Shown here: piece by piece, positions 13,022 to 24,573 of the stretch | Numbering within the stretch: the stretch's first letter is position 1 | How the letters are laid out: the number at the start of each line of letters is the position of its first letter | Assembly (NCBI GenBank): GCA_002964805.2 | Contig: PUDQ02000010.1 | Span: 1,054,001-1,118,000, forward strand | Origin: Trametes villosa | Lineage: Eukaryota; Basidiomycota; Agaricomycetes; Polyporales; Polyporaceae | Reading direction: 5' to 3' | DNA length: 64,000 nucleotides | Program-made: the position numbers and the translations under genes | Notes under the pieces: generated by a model | The model's input: only the letters and a program-made list of their open reading frames with translations | Told to the model about the DNA's origin: nothing | Database searches by the model: none

Positions 13022-13048
13022 GCTGTAGGCGGTTATTTCCGCTACAGC
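13022..13048 (+). other. Hairpin with GGTTATTTCC centre
   Basis: GCTGTAG pairs with CTACAGC, with one bulged G, around GCGGTTATTTCCGC. It belongs to the same hairpin group, with the centre read on the other strand. Copies lie at 31523-31549, 37540-37566 and 55897-55923. Confidence 0.8.
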
Positions 13049-14024
13049 CCGCTCCCCTCCGCCACCCTCCACTGCATGTGCTGGTATCCACCGCATTGCT
13101 GTCGCTGATCTCAACCTGTCCTACACGAGGCCTGCTCGCACCCAATCGTCCAAGTCCACGCACGACGCGTCCCTCGACGCACTCAAACTCGTACCGGACC
13201 CGGAGCCCCGTCGGATACTGCGTCGGGAGCACCTGTAGACTGCCCGTACGCGTCCTCTTCATGTTGAGTCCCGCTTGGGCGCGGCCCGACGCGCCCCTGT
13301 GCTACGTTGTATCGACGTCTGCTTGTATGCGTAGTAGCTTTCTATACATTTCCCAGCCTGCGTCCGTATTACAATCAGTTTCACGTCTTGCCCCCGCTCT
13401 CTACGCTTTAATTTGGTCTAGACTCAACGCGGTTCAGTGGAATGCGCTCTTCCTAATCCAGCCGCCGTTGGCCGCGCGTCGACGTCTAGTGCGCTCATAC
13501 GAAGCCGTTTTGAGGCGAGCGCCGCATCCACGGCTCTGTGCACACTTCCGTAACGGCTTGTTTGTTCGCCCCCGCTCTCTGAGTCGTCCGCGGTCACCGC
13601 CGAGGCTTACGAGGGCTGGCTCGCGAGCATTTGCGCACCCATGCGGCACGGGGCGGCTGCCCGGGCACCAGTTGAAGGGGTGCTCGTGCCCGCATGATCC
13701 GTCGATTTGAAGTACTGCCCACCCCCATGCTCGGTCATCCTCCGCGCTGTCCTCCGGGTCTGCTTCCTTGGCTTTTGCCGCGCTCTTTCGCAGCACCACG
13801 TGTCGTTGTCGCGCATCCCGTATATATACACCCGGCTATCACGGCCAGTCTGATAACCTTCCCGGAACTGCGTCGGCAGTGACACCTTTGTAATCGTGCG
13901 GGACGATGTCAACGCTCAATACACGGCCACAATACGTCGCGTCCGCCGACGGCGAACTGAAGGGGAGTCGCAGGTGGAAGAGCGGCTCGCTGGTGACGAC
14001 AGACTGACGGCCGTTCTCTGGGGG

Positions 14025-14659
14025 AGGGAGCGAAGTGGTGGTCAACGGTGTACGTTACATGCAGGACACGCGCGAATTGCGTGTGTGCGCCGGCGTAGTC
14101 ACGCCCTTCTGTCTCCGCACATAAGTTACGCACGTTTGAGTGCGGTATTCCTGGGATCACATTTAGCGTCACTAACAATGCCGACGGAGGTGAGCTTGAG
14201 GAGCGTCCGGGGGGCCCAGGTTGGCTGAGCTCTGCCCTGCGCTCTCTACCGTTCGGCTACGCGAGCACATCGAAATAGGGACTAGCGGCGGACATACACG
14301 TGCGGCACTGTCTCAGATTAACGCCAGCCAGCACGACGTGTCTGGAGAAGGATAGTGTCCGTAGCTTTGTATTGTCGTGCTCTCGGTCGCCGTCTCTTTC
14401 CAGAATCGCACTGTCGAATTACAACAAAGCTCGCTACCTATCCCGGGTCGACATGCATCAGTCCTTCCTTTCTCCATACCTTCCCTTTTCCGCATGCAAG
14501 ATTGAATTTGGCTGCCTTCATTTCGTGTCATGTATCCTCATTTTAGCTGCTTTGTCTATAGCATGCAGGCGTCGCCCTTTCTTAAGAGGCCTCCCCAACA
14601 TCAATGAAGCTCTCCCTATGTCTTGAACTCTCCCTCGTCTCTTCACTCTTGTGGCGAAT
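14025..14659. other. Upstream region of gene A, pyrimidine-rich near the start
   Basis: No gene is seen. The last 250 bases before the ATG at 14660 are rich in C and T on the plus strand (TCTCCCTCGTCTCTTCACTC), as is common in fungal core promoters. Confidence 0.4.
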
Positions 14660-16074
14660 ATGTCGACCTACGATCGTGATCTTCCCGTCCGGGACGATGC
14701 TTCTACGATTGAGACGTCCTCTTGCTCCGTGATCACCCGCGCGTGCACTCTCGCCAATCCAGACACCGCACACCTCTTGCAATGTCTTGACCTTCGTCTT
14801 CAGGTCGAAACTATGTGTAACGAAGAGATCGATAGGCTGCTGGCTGGTATCACCAACGAGCGCACCTCGTAAGATTGTGACTACCTACACCGTTGTCATT
14901 AGCGGACACTTACTTCCCTCACCAGGTTTTTAGAGCTCTTCGGTGCTCGGCCTGACAGGATGGAATCATGGCCTTCGTCCTTCACTGACTTCATCTACAA
15001 CACTAACCTGCAATACCGTCGGGACCTGGAACGTGAGCTGCGTGCCGCGGCCCAAACGGCGCGTGAAGTCGATGCGCTAGTTCCCCTGGATAGCGATCTA
15101 GAGGTCGTACGTCAGGCGACTTGCGGCATTCGCTATGATCTGTCCTCGGTACGTCATCTTCAGATCCCTGCCCACCCTGGAACGAAGGCGGAACTCAACC
15201 AGCGATAGATGCAGCGAATACTCGATCAACAAGGCAAACAGTTCCCTGCCGAACAACGCGATGCAATGCAACTTCTGTTAAATACAGTGTGCCAAACCCT
15301 GGCCGCTTGTGCCAATGCCGAAGGGGACATCCGTGAACGGGTTGATGACTTGCGACCGCAAATTCAGTTCCTCGCTCTTCCCGCCGTACGTGATACATGT
15401 TGAAGGTGGCCGCTTCGTCATCCATTGACCGTCAATATTGTGTTCAGGACGACTTTGAAAAAGTCATCGCTACGCTTCCTCACCCAACCAGGACATCCAT
15501 CAGGGCGAGGCTGTGCGGAGTTCTCGACAATATTCAGGGTGTGGCCAGATACTGTGCAACAATCGAAGCGCGCGCTAGGATGTGCCATATTCAGGCTACA
15601 ATGTGGCGTCTGGACACGAAGCACGTCACCATTACCCGAAGGGACGAGCTGGTCTCCGACTATCTCACTCTTCTGACCAACTTGCAAGCCCAACGGAGTC
15701 GTCAGCAGAGGGCCTTCAGCGCCATTGAGGTATGCTTGAAAGTCTACGTTCTGCAATGTGCTCATTTGCGCTCAGGTCGAGTTGAGCCTTGCTCGTAGGC
15801 TGCCTGTAGTGATGCAAACATCCCATAGCGTCCTCCCCCTCGCCGACTTGAAAGAAACGCTCTCTGCAGTCGAATTATTACGGAAGGAACTGGGCCATAT
15901 TCATCAGGTGAGCGGGCATCGTTCAGACTGCTGTCACCAATTGTTCTTATACCTGGTACCGTGTAGTGTCAAGCTCAGATCCAGGTGCTGCTCAAAGACA
16001 AGGAGGCGCTGTCGCCGATATATTCACGCCTCCCGGTGGGAGATAGTTCTGCGCATATCACCACTGTACCATGA
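14660..16074 (+). CDS. Gene A: helical protein of a dispersed six-exon family
   Basis: Six exons: 14660-14868, 14926-15148, 15209-15385, 15448-15729, 15776-15907 and 15979-16074, giving 372 aa. The first intron is phase 2 and the other four are phase 0. Exon lengths (209, 223, 177, 282, 132, 96) match those of genes B, C and E. The protein is mostly predicted amphipathic helix, with segments such as RRDLERELRAAAQTAREVD and LADLKETLSAVELLRKELG, and shows no signal peptide or membrane segment. The function is unknown. Helical, coiled-coil-like proteins of this kind could be structural or adaptor proteins, but nothing in the sequence decides this. The start is the first ATG in a CT-rich leader. 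It sits between the repeat modules R1 and R2. The final acceptor (CTCAG at 15978) was chosen over an earlier TAG because it keeps phase 0. Confidence 0.75.
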
Positions 16075-17144
16075 GCTCGAGCAATCCGATGAATGGGATA
16101 TGTTCCGTCTACGGGTCCCGGCTCGATTGACTCTTCTTTCTCTCTTTCCGACTTACACCCGGCCTTGCACTATTTCGACCCAGTCCCTCTTCAAAGCTTC
16201 TTGTACTCGTTCTATCAGCACGACGTGCTAAGGGCTCGAAGACGGTAGGCTGACGGGGTCGGCGGCGCGATCGCCTGCTGGCTGTGTTAGACGACGAAAG
16301 TGCCTGAGTTTGACACGCCTCAGGCACGACCTCGCGCTGAGCGATTCCTTCGAGAACGACGCGCTGCGCAGACGTATGACAGCTGATTGGGCCTTGCTTC
16401 ATCTCACGGCCAATTTCTCTCTCTCGACTCAGACATCTACGAACAACGTGTAACTTGTCGCGAAACACATTAAGTCAGGCCTCAACCGCAAGCATAGACG
16501 CGGGTTGGCGCGCAGGTCGGCGTACTAATAGGCGAGATCCTGCCTCCGAACGACACTCAGGTTCTTTCCTTTCTCATCGACCCACATTCGCGTGCGTCTA
16601 CCGGTCCGACATCGAATTCGCTGAGCAGTCAAGGCTTCGCGCCGGCTGGCGGTGAGCACATCGTCAAGTATATTCGCTGAAAACTCGTAAAACATCGTCG
16701 TACGGAGAAGGCGGCCGCCCAAGAAAACCCGAAGGCCGATCTCCCAACTTCGAGGCTCTCTCCACACCATACTCGCGCACAAGGAACGTGGCCAGTCCGT
16801 GCGTGGGCGTGTGCGTGGGCGCATCGGGATGGGGCGCAGCGGGGCACGTCATGGTGAGGCGAGACGTACCTGCAGAAAGCACGTTGCTGGGCTTTAGCTG
16901 GTGCTCGCGCGCACCAAGCACGATGCTGCGAACCATTGCGGTATGCAGAAGTTTGTTGGGTTTCATCGAAGCTCGACCGGAACGTTGTAGGAGAGGAGCG
17001 TCGTGAAGACATCGTCGGACGTGGTAGGACAGGACGTATCGAGGACGGTTGTCACGGAGCGAAGCGATGCAAGGGTTTAGCCTGGGTGGGACACAGTGGG
17101 ACCCACCGGTATGCCAAGTGAGACCCCACAGCCCATGGCATCCC
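16075..17144. other. No supported gene
   Basis: Open frames such as 16109-16468 (-) lack domains and splice-consistent extensions. Nothing else was recognised. Confidence 0.4.
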
Positions 17145-18293
17145 CGAATCGCCTGTGTACGTGGTCAGGTTAGCAGGAGGGGTCCGGATGACGGGCAAGA
17201 GTGGGACGTGCCATTGGACGAGGAGCACGCTCTGCACGCTTGGGGTCGTGCAAGCCGTGCATTCTACACTCTGTGAAGCCTGTGGACGACATCAATTTGG
17301 AGCCTGCGGTGACGAATGAGTGAACTTGCTTACACGACGAACATCCCGGCCGCCGGGGGAGAGCGTTCTCGACGTACAGGCATAGGTTTGCCCTTCGCCG
17401 TGTTCGCCCGGGCTGGCGGCGGCGGTCTGAGTGTTGCGGATAGGCAGCGAGCCTGAGGCAGGTGCGAACGGGCGCATATTGGGGGATAGAGAGCCTTGTC
17501 CGCGGACGAGTCGCGCAGCCTGCAGGGGAGATAACCCGTGCAGGCCAGGGAAGAGGAGAGGGAGGGGGCGGGGAGGGAGGGTCTGAGCGGGAAATAACCC
17601 AGCGCAGACTCGGAGGTGGTGGGCGGATGTGGCAGGAGGGAGACGGCCAGCGCGCCGTGGGTGGAGAAGGACGAAGTTGTGTTGTGTCGCGCGCGCTCTC
17701 GGCCAGGCGCGTCGGCGCCCACGCTCGCGGGGGCGGGTGCCGGTGTGCCAGCCCTGGTCATCCTCGAGTCGTGCCCGCCGACGTCTCAGAGAGCGCGTAC
17801 GATCGAGCAGACCGTCGTCGGCATGCGCACAGGGCTCTCGACCGCACGGCACTCGCCTAGCGTGCGCGGCGGCAGCATGCCGGACGCTGCTCGCGGGCTT
17901 GCGTGCATGATCGGCGTCGCGGGCCTGGGGGCCGGCGTTGGCAGGGTCCGCGAGGGCGTGGACGACGGTTGCTTTGTGCTTGCCTTGAGGGCGGCCGCCG
18001 AGAGCCGGTGTACGAGAGGAGAGCGGTGAGCGCGAGTACTCGGTGGACAGTGCGACAGTTGAACGTTGAACGTTGAGTTGAGAGCGAGACAGTCCGTGGG
18101 AATCCCCGCGCCGCGCGCCCTGCAAGCGCCCACGCTTCCGACTTTCGACTTTCGACTTTCCGCTTCCGAGCGCGCCTCTCGCTTGTCCTTTCCGCTGCCG
18201 CCACTCGCCACTCTCTCCCGGCACCGCGGCCGCCGCCGTCTCTTTCAAGATCGCACAATCCACTCCCAACAATCCGCGCTCCCCACCCATCCC
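17145..18293 (+). repeat. Repeat module R2, copy 1 (partner 27762-28910)
   Basis: A 1149-bp direct repeat with offset 617 relative to 27762. I noticed a single difference: T at 17256 against C in the partner. The part from 17570 onwards also recurs inverted at 40182-40902. It shares two blocks with R1, the hairpin block and a block around GGTCATCCTCGAGTCGTGCC, but in the opposite order. The open frame 17292-18290 (-) is conserved only by recent duplication and looks low-complexity. Confidence 0.92.
17518..17609 (+). other. Hairpin pair in R2
   Basis: Hairpin 17518-17545 is the same as the first R1 hairpin (GCCTGCA/TGCAGGC). Hairpin 17581-17609 pairs GTCTG with CAGAC around GAGCGGGAAATAACCCAGCG, so its centre is GGAAATAACC instead of GGAGATAACC. 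Starts are about 63 bp apart. Copies: 28135-28226 and, for the second only, 40863-40891. Confidence 0.75.
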
Positions 18294-19339
18294 CTCATCT
18301 CACGGCTGAACTCGTCTCAATTTATAGATGTACTGAATGCCAAGCTAGGACGTCTTCTTCATGTTGTACAGATATCATGGCCGCATTCCGAGGTCACTGA
18401 ATCGACGTCACTCGTGCTCCTAGTTATGTCAGCCCTCTCGTTCGAACACAACGACACATTCGGACGCATTGACAACTTCGGCGACAACTTGATATTTGGA
18501 GGATTGCGACAGTGTCTTGATTCAAATGTCATGTTCTCACCACATTCGGAATGACATACAGAAGAACAGATTATGTGCGGTGCCCGCTGATAATCTACCT
18601 TGCCTTACGTATGCCCCAGCTAGCTTTACCCCTATGACACCACCTTCCGCTACCCCGCTGCTACCACGCCCAGCTTCACGCACTTAGTGCCCTTACCCCC
18701 ATTACCTTGCTTGTCGGGGTTTCGGGGACCCCCAAAATGAAGCCGGTTTCGTGTACCCGATAACTTCCGATGACCTTTCCGTGCATGTCCGATGCTCGCG
18801 AGCCTCAGCGCCCGGATCGGCGCTTTCCCTTAGTCTAGCGTCACCGTCCTCGCTCAGTGCCCAGATGAACTCGTCAAAAACTTCTGAGGCACGAATAAGC
18901 AATCTCCAGGAATCATTCAAAGCAGCTAAGGGGACGGTTCAGTGTGTAATTCCGATGAGAAACTGTAAGCCCCGACAAGCAAGGTTTTCGCCGACGCGCG
19001 CGGCGGCACTTCCCTAGTAGTATCGCTTCCGGAGTGTCAATAGTACTTCGGCCTTGACGGCCTCCATGCTACTATACAATGAATCTATCTATCTAATCTG
19101 CTCATTTCCCGCTCATCGCCTGCGTTCCCTGCTTGAAGCGCCCGCTCGACTACAGCGATGTTCGATCAGTATGCGGCGCAATGATACGAAGATGGAACGA
19201 TACTTGGTGTACTTGATCGATGATACACGATATGGCGAGACCACTGGTGTTAGGAGTGTCAACGACGAAGGCTATGGACGGTAATGTAGCGAGGCTACAC
19301 TGTCTGAGGTACATGACGGACGGGATGAGTGGACATGGA
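18294..19339. other. Spacer with a possible MITE, no gene
   Basis: Apart from the inverted-repeat element at 18704-18985 I see no gene. It lies 3' of the gene ending at 19340. Confidence 0.4.
18704..18985. mobile_element. Candidate MITE-like element, 282 bp
   Basis: A 16-bp perfect terminal inverted repeat is visible: ACCTTGCTTGTCGGGG at 18704-18719 and its complement at 18970-18985. The size and lack of a transposase fit a miniature inverted-repeat element. I could not see a clear target-site duplication on the flanks, and no second copy is in the window. Confidence 0.45.
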
Positions 19340-22060
19340 TCAGAATCGTGCCGTTGGGATGTGCATACGATCGCGCAAAAACCGCTCGCTAGCTAGCTCT
19401 ACAGTATCGCGAAGCTTGCCTGCGGGCCTGAACTTAGATAGCGTGTTCCTCCATCCCGTAGAGTTCTTCAGCTGGCAGTTTCCCGCAAGGTATTGTTTCA
19501 AGACCCCCTGGAACCATTCTTCGCACCATGGCGTCCAATACCCGACGTTGAGACTGCATCTCTCCCATGTCTTTGCCTTCGGCCACCAGGAAAGATCCGC
19601 CGTCTGCTTGTATGAGTCGTCTGGGCCATCATTAGTAAGATCACGAATGTTTGTGGAGGGACTACTTACCGGTGAATACCTTGTAGACGCCACAGATCAT
19701 GTCCAGCTCGTCCACGGACAGAGCATCGTCGTAGTAATCTTCACCCCGCTCGGGCCGGAACGCTTGGCCGTAGTGATAGACGTCCTTCGAAGGGCCCTGG
19801 ATCACGACGCCCAGAGATCCACCATGCAGGATCTCCACCGCGAGCCGCCAAACGATACCACCCTGCAAGAACGCGGCGCGACCCCTGGGCTGTGAGAGGA
19901 GTTCGCGAGTCCTCCGTTCATAAGCGAGGAAATCATGCCGGTCGTAACGGGCACCGCGTGGCCGCCAAACCGACACGCCGACACTAGGACGGTAAAGGTC
20001 GACGACCTCTCTCCGATCAGGGAGGAATATTGTCCGAAACGGTATGCCCTTTGTCGCCAGGTATTCCGCGGCGCGAAGACGGTCGGTGATGATGAGCTGA
20101 CGATAGAGCTCTAGGACGGATGCAGCGTCTTGGACGACGAGCTCCCACCAGCAACCGTCATCGCCGGTGTTCGCATAACGGACACGATACCACCAGCGAC
20201 CGCTCAGGTTGAGGGACGCCACTTTCATGGAAGGATGTTTCTCGACTGAACCTAGCAGGTACGAGTTACAGGACGGGTTTAGGTCCCAAATCAGTCCTGG
20301 AGCGTATGGGTTGGCCGGGTTAGACAGCAGCGAGCTGATGAGGCCGACGAGAGGCCGGTAATAGACGCTGTCGGGTGGGAGGTGTGTCTCCAGGTAACCG
20401 ATATACATCCTAGCCGTCTCGGGCGAGTAGGCGTTGTAGTCGATGCCGGCGTTTGGTTGATAGACGGCGACGAGACCGTACCGCTTCTTCAAGATGTCAC
20501 CCAAAGCAGCGAACACGGGCGTATAGCTCTCCGAAGCATCGGTATGGTAGTACCACCGCAGCTCGGCCTCGAAGGGAGCTGCTTGAGAGTCTCCCTGGAG
20601 CTCCGCCTGTCCTGAGGGCTCCGGCTCGTCTAGCTCTTCCCACGGATCATCCAGCGTGTCGCCCGGAGCCAGTTTGGAGCAGATGTCCCACTCATCGGCC
20701 CAGGAATCGTAGCGTTTGTGCGAGTCCGGGTGGCTCCCCCAGATCTCGCCTACAGCCGCAGGCTTGACGTACGCACGGAAGTCCAGCTCCAGCATCTCGA
20801 CAGGGACCTGTTCGTCCACCTCCCCGACCATCTTCCACAGGTACACATGTGTCGGCCGGGTTGGCCGTTTGAAGGTATCCGCCTTCTGTTGGCGTAGGAG
20901 ACGCTTGGCTCGTTCCTCCGGCGTCTCAGTGTCCTCCCGTTGGCGATTCGCTGCCGCCCTGCGAGCAAAAAACTCGTGACATGTCTCGCCAGAGCGCTGC
21001 CCTTGGCCATGAGGTATCTTCGCAGGCGGTTCGCACTGCTCGGGGGTCTCGCTGGCGCTGACGGGTGGCAGGATATCCGACCAACGGAAAGAGGTTTGCA
21101 TGCCGACTAGTCGGGGGCGGGGACGCAAGACGATCTTGCCCGGGGGACCTAAGGGGACGACCGGAACGTTGCCAAAGTCTGGAAGGTAGTCGCGCAGGAA
21201 GGGATACCTCGCGAGCGCGTCGGATAAGTCATTAGGCCATGCGATGTATACTGGGAGGTTGGCGCGAAGCATGCAGGGAACGTGATCAACCCACTTAGTA
21301 CCCGCCTCGTGTTTCTGGGGGTCGGCCGGATATATGATAGCCCCGCTGCGCAAGTCGGGGGAGAGGTCGGCGACTACAGACTCCCGGAACTCGTCAATCC
21401 AAGCGGGAGGGATGTTTGCTCGCATCAGAGCGACGACCCATAGCGGAGGGCTCTGCTCGGGGACAGTCGTCAAGAGCGCAATCGCCATCGTACACCGAGC
21501 AGCCAAGACAGCACACGCGTCTCGTGCTTTCAACGCTGATATTCGCGCAGTATCTTCGGTAGGATGAACGCTCTTATAGCCGTAGTCGGACGGGTTGGGC
21601 CAGAACGGATCGAAAGGGAATTTCGCCTCGGGCTTGCCAGCGGCCGCGTTCAGCAGGACTTCGGAAACGTAGAGGAGGTTGCGCTCGAGCTGGTACCACG
21701 ATTTCGCAATGGTAGGAGAAAGCATGTAGCCCGACGAGGTTTTGACCACCTGCAGGCTGTCGCGATCGCAGTGCAGCCGCGCCATGAACGCATTCTCCGT
21801 CTTGAAGTGACAGACCATGTAGGCAAGTTCGGGGCATGTATTCGTGGCATACAACGGCTTGCGCAGGTCCCGACTGTCGAAATTTATGTGCGGATCGACT
21901 ACAGGAAACCCGGGTAGATGCTGGACGGGAGACGGGTTGATGACGGTGTATATGATCCCGTCATAGGCAAATGATCGATGGTTCCTACACACCGAAGAAA
22001 GTCGTTAATGCCCGATAGCCAGAGTATACTAGAGGAAACTGACGTGGATGGCGCGGACAT
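19340..22060 (-). CDS. 870-aa protein of a lineage-expanded basidiomycete family, function unknown
   Basis: Three exons: 22060-22044 (MSAPS), 21984-19670 and 19620-19340. Introns are 22043-21985 (GTCAGT...GTGTAG) and 19669-19621 (GTAAGT, branch TACTAAT, CCCAG). The long middle exon is intact over 770 codons. Its layout resembles a family I remember as abundant in agaric and polypore genomes: an N-terminal part with HFKTENAFMARLHCD, a helical hydrophobic stretch (ACAVLAARCTMAIALLTTV), then PPAWIDEFRESVVADLS, a charged linker near residue 350 (RAAANRQREDTETPEERAK), and a C-terminal Trp-rich module ending WWPKAKTWERCSLNVGYWTP. No catalytic motif is evident to me. Such genes often lie in repeat-rich regions and their role is not known. 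The five-residue first exon is supported by splice signals and phase. Confidence 0.75.
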
Positions 22061-22358
22061 TATCTCAAAAGACCGACTGGGGGCTTCGGGGCGAAGGGCG
22101 ATAGCTGAAAGGGCTGTTAGACATCGAGGGATACGATAGTATGCGCATGAGCAGGCGTACCGTGGAACTATAGCGTGGCTGAGGCCGCCAAGGGCGCCAC
22201 CGTACGCCCGAGCAAGAGGAAAAGTGGCACGAGCAGCCTAGCTCTGGCGCTGGGAAGCTGTTGCCAGACAACGCAGAGAACGGTTGCTGGCAGCAGTGTC
22301 TCCTCGGATACGACGTAGGCGAGAGGTCACGTCGGAGAGTTCGCAGATTAATGGCTTC

Positions 22359-22456
22359 GTCTGTAGGGAGAAATAACCCCCACAAACAGTGGCAGCGGAA
22401 GTTGTTGGAGTGGTAAATGGAGATTCGCGTCTGTAGGGGAGATAACCTCCACAAAC
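22359..22456 (+). other. Hairpin pair outside the long repeats
   Basis: At 22359-22387 and 22429-22456 the arms TCTGTAGGG and CCCACA or CTCCACA surround GAAATAACC and GAGATAACC. This is the centre found in R1 and R2, in otherwise unrelated DNA. Spacing is 70 bp, like the R1 and R2 pairs. Confidence 0.7.
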
Positions 22457-22648
22457 GCGGCGTGCAGGATGGACAAGGATGGACGAGTGAGAAGATGGTA
22501 AGACCGGTGCGTAGCGCCCGCGGCTGTTGTATTTGGAGTTGATCCACGCGAGCGAGTGGGGGGTTTCGCACGCGTCGCCGCACGCAGACTTCGGCTGCGA
22601 GGCGCTTAGTCTTCATCCGTCCTCTCCTCGACGTCCTCGCTCGCCCAT

Positions 22649-22720
22649 CCGTGGTTATGTCCACGGTTGGTCCGGAACTCCCCCCATCTACGTCGTCTAT
22701 CAGTGGTTATGTCCACCGAT
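22649..22720 (+). other. Hairpin pair with GGTTATGTCC centre
   Basis: 22649-22666 is a perfect palindromic stem, CCGTGG with CCACGG, around TTATGT. 22699-22720 has ATC-GTGG paired with CCAC-GAT around TTATGT, with one mismatch. The variable base of the centre is G here. Confidence 0.7.
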
Positions 22721-23583
22721 GGGCCCCCGCCAATCCCTCCCCCTCCCGAACTTGCGGGTGACTCTGTTCGCCCGTAGGCGCGTAGGCCCCTACCTCGACT
22801 GCCTCTCGACGACACCCTAGCCGCTCTCTTCTGACTTTCCACTGGGCGAAAGTCACTTCATGCTCGCGGTAGCCTATGTATAATCGTTAGCATAGGTCAA
22901 AGCACGCCCACGGACATCAGAGATCCCTCGGGACTACATCGGATTTGACTTGTAGTAAGTTCACTTGTCGTTGCTGCGTATGTCTTACCAGTACCAGTAC
23001 TATCGCGCGGTCGCGTTGCATCACACCAGGCATCGCTTCCGCATCTCCCAAAAACAGGCTGAAAAATGCGCGCGCTCGCAGACCTTACGCCGTGGAATCC
23101 CGCAAACCTACCTCTTCCTCAAATATCCCATATCGCCCTCCCCGTCCATGCTGTCTCTACCTTTAGTTTCCCTTTGAGTGTAGCCACGGCAGAGCGTAGG
23201 AGCCCACAAGATGTCACAGGGACGGTAATCTGCCCTAGATACACCCGTAGACGCATAGCAGCGCCGGCAGCAACAATGGTCGGGCTGAGCGTCTGACGAT
23301 ATCTGCGATGCTACGCAGTTTGCGCATACTGTCCTGGCCTAGCAGGGGATGCCATGCATATATCTGGGGTATGGTTTGTCGTTGAGAAGTTGACAGAATC
23401 ACTATATGAGAGTTCCGATCACAAAGCGTATAAAGTGTGTATTCCTGGGGACAACTACATTTTCTATCCGACCGCGGGGCGTTCAATTATGTTCTTGCAG
23501 GTACTCCTATCGGCCGTGGCTAACGATCTCTGCAGCATGGCAGTGATAAGCACGGAAATGTAAGTGTCAAAGGATGGGCGCAC

Positions 23584-24208
23584 CTACAACCCGTCTATCT
23601 CCTCGCACCGCCTGTATCGTGCTTGCAGCCTATCGATCTGCGCTTGCGATCGATTGAGGGTTTGCTCGAGCGCCCTCTGTCTCTCTTCTGAATACTTGAT
23701 GTCTTCATCTATAAGATGGATAGCTTCCTCGTTGAATGCGTGTTGTTCTTTCAACGTTGCGAGAATTATCTCCCAACTCGCAAGTGGGAATCGGTTTCTC
23801 AGGGCTTCGAGCTCGCCCTTTGTGGCACTGAAAGACGATCAGCTAGGCCCGAAAGTGATGGCGACGTTAATACCCACTTCTGCACCTTCGCCTTCAACGC
23901 ATCGTCGTACTTCTCCTCGTCGTAGGTCAAGAAAATCTTCTTCAGTCTGGTTCCATCTCGCAGCGCCGAGTGACAGACTGTGCAAGATCGATCTCCGCGG
24001 GTTATCTGGCCCACGACACAGTCTCTATGGAAAATATGACCTGCAAAGTGATGTTAAACGGGCGACGAGTAAGGCGATATATCAGCTCACCACATGCTGT
24101 AACAACCGTCTCAGCTTCTTCCCCGATACTATCGGAAAGAAATGGACTCTCGCAGATAGGGCAGTGGTGGTGCATGCTGCTGCTTGTTGTGCGCTTCGTG
24201 TCGACCAT
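23584..24208 (-). CDS. RING finger protein with C-terminal coiled coil (probable E3 ubiquitin ligase)
   Basis: Three exons: 24208-24091, 24040-23878 and 23827-23584, 174 aa. Introns are 24090-24041 (GTGAGC...TTGCAG) and 23877-23828 (GTGGGT...TTTCAG). The first intron splits the RING. After joining, the ligands read C-P-I-C, then C-G-H-I-F-H-R-D-C, then C-T-V-C, that is C-x2-C-x18-C-x-H-x2-H-x2-C-x10-C-x2-C, a complete C3H2C3 RING that would bind two zinc ions. The last exon is a strongly charged coiled coil (EERQRALEQTLNRSQAQIDR) running to the stop. Small RING/coiled-coil proteins normally act as ubiquitin ligases that dimerise or bind partners through the coil. The ATG at 24208 lies just upstream of the RING; TTTAAAT at about 24218 could be a TATA-like element. 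It is divergent from gene B. Confidence 0.85.
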
Positions 24209-24573
24209 TGGAAGATTTAAATACTGCAAATCCAGGCGCGTATGGGGCGTTGGCGTCTCCCAGTGACATCTTCAAACAACCGACTATTGTTCCCCATGAA
24301 TAGCTTTGTCTGACTGCAATGACAAGCCTTTCGACAAAGTAAGCCGCATGCCGGATCAGCTTTCTACGCACGCCTCTTGGCTCCTTTGTATAGCTCAGAG
24401 CTGGCGCCTGCGGGGTTCTTAGAAGTTGCGGTGCTATGTATCGTGTGGGGGTACAAAGGACGTTGGGCATAGGCTGTCGCAATTACAGCGTGGACAAAGA
24501 CGTATGTCTTTATCGGGGACGTTATATCTGGCGGCAAAGTGTCGCTACCTGAGACGTACGCCATCTCTCCGAT

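Larger units (their letters stand above)
11663..14024 (+). repeat. Repeat module R1, copy 1
   Basis: This GC-rich segment recurs at 30167-32528 (direct), 37266-38922 (inverted) and 55715-57000 (inverted). Copy 1 differs from copy 2 by a short indel near 11735 (GA-rich versus GTGTGT) and by a TTAC present only in copy 2 near 32436. It contains a 9-bp tandem (GCTGAGCGG, three units near 12110) and three small hairpins (12650, 12714, 13022). Its open frames (for example 12937-13710 +, 12314-12874 -) are preserved only because the copies are nearly identical, and they show no protein motif. No terminal repeats or transposase were seen. Confidence 0.9.
22061..23583. other. Intergenic region with four hairpins, no supported gene
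   Basis: Contains two hairpin pairs (22359-22456 and 22649-22720). Open frames at 22065-22664 (-) and 22527-22820 (+) have no domain. The rest up to 23583 shows nothing I can assign. Confidence 0.45.

Noticed and set aside
12937..13710. 257-codon plus-strand frame in R1, repeated at 31438-32211
   Set aside because: It is Arg/Ser/Pro-rich with no domain; its conservation only reflects recent duplication of the DNA, and in the other two copies it is cut short.
17292..18290. 332-codon minus-strand frame in R2, repeated at 27909-28907
   Set aside because: Low complexity, overlapped by other equally long frames on both strands, and truncated in the right arm of the inverted repeat.
22359..22720. 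CRISPR-like or satellite array from the repeated hairpins
   Set aside because: Only four units with irregular spacing and different arms; not an array, and the host is eukaryotic.
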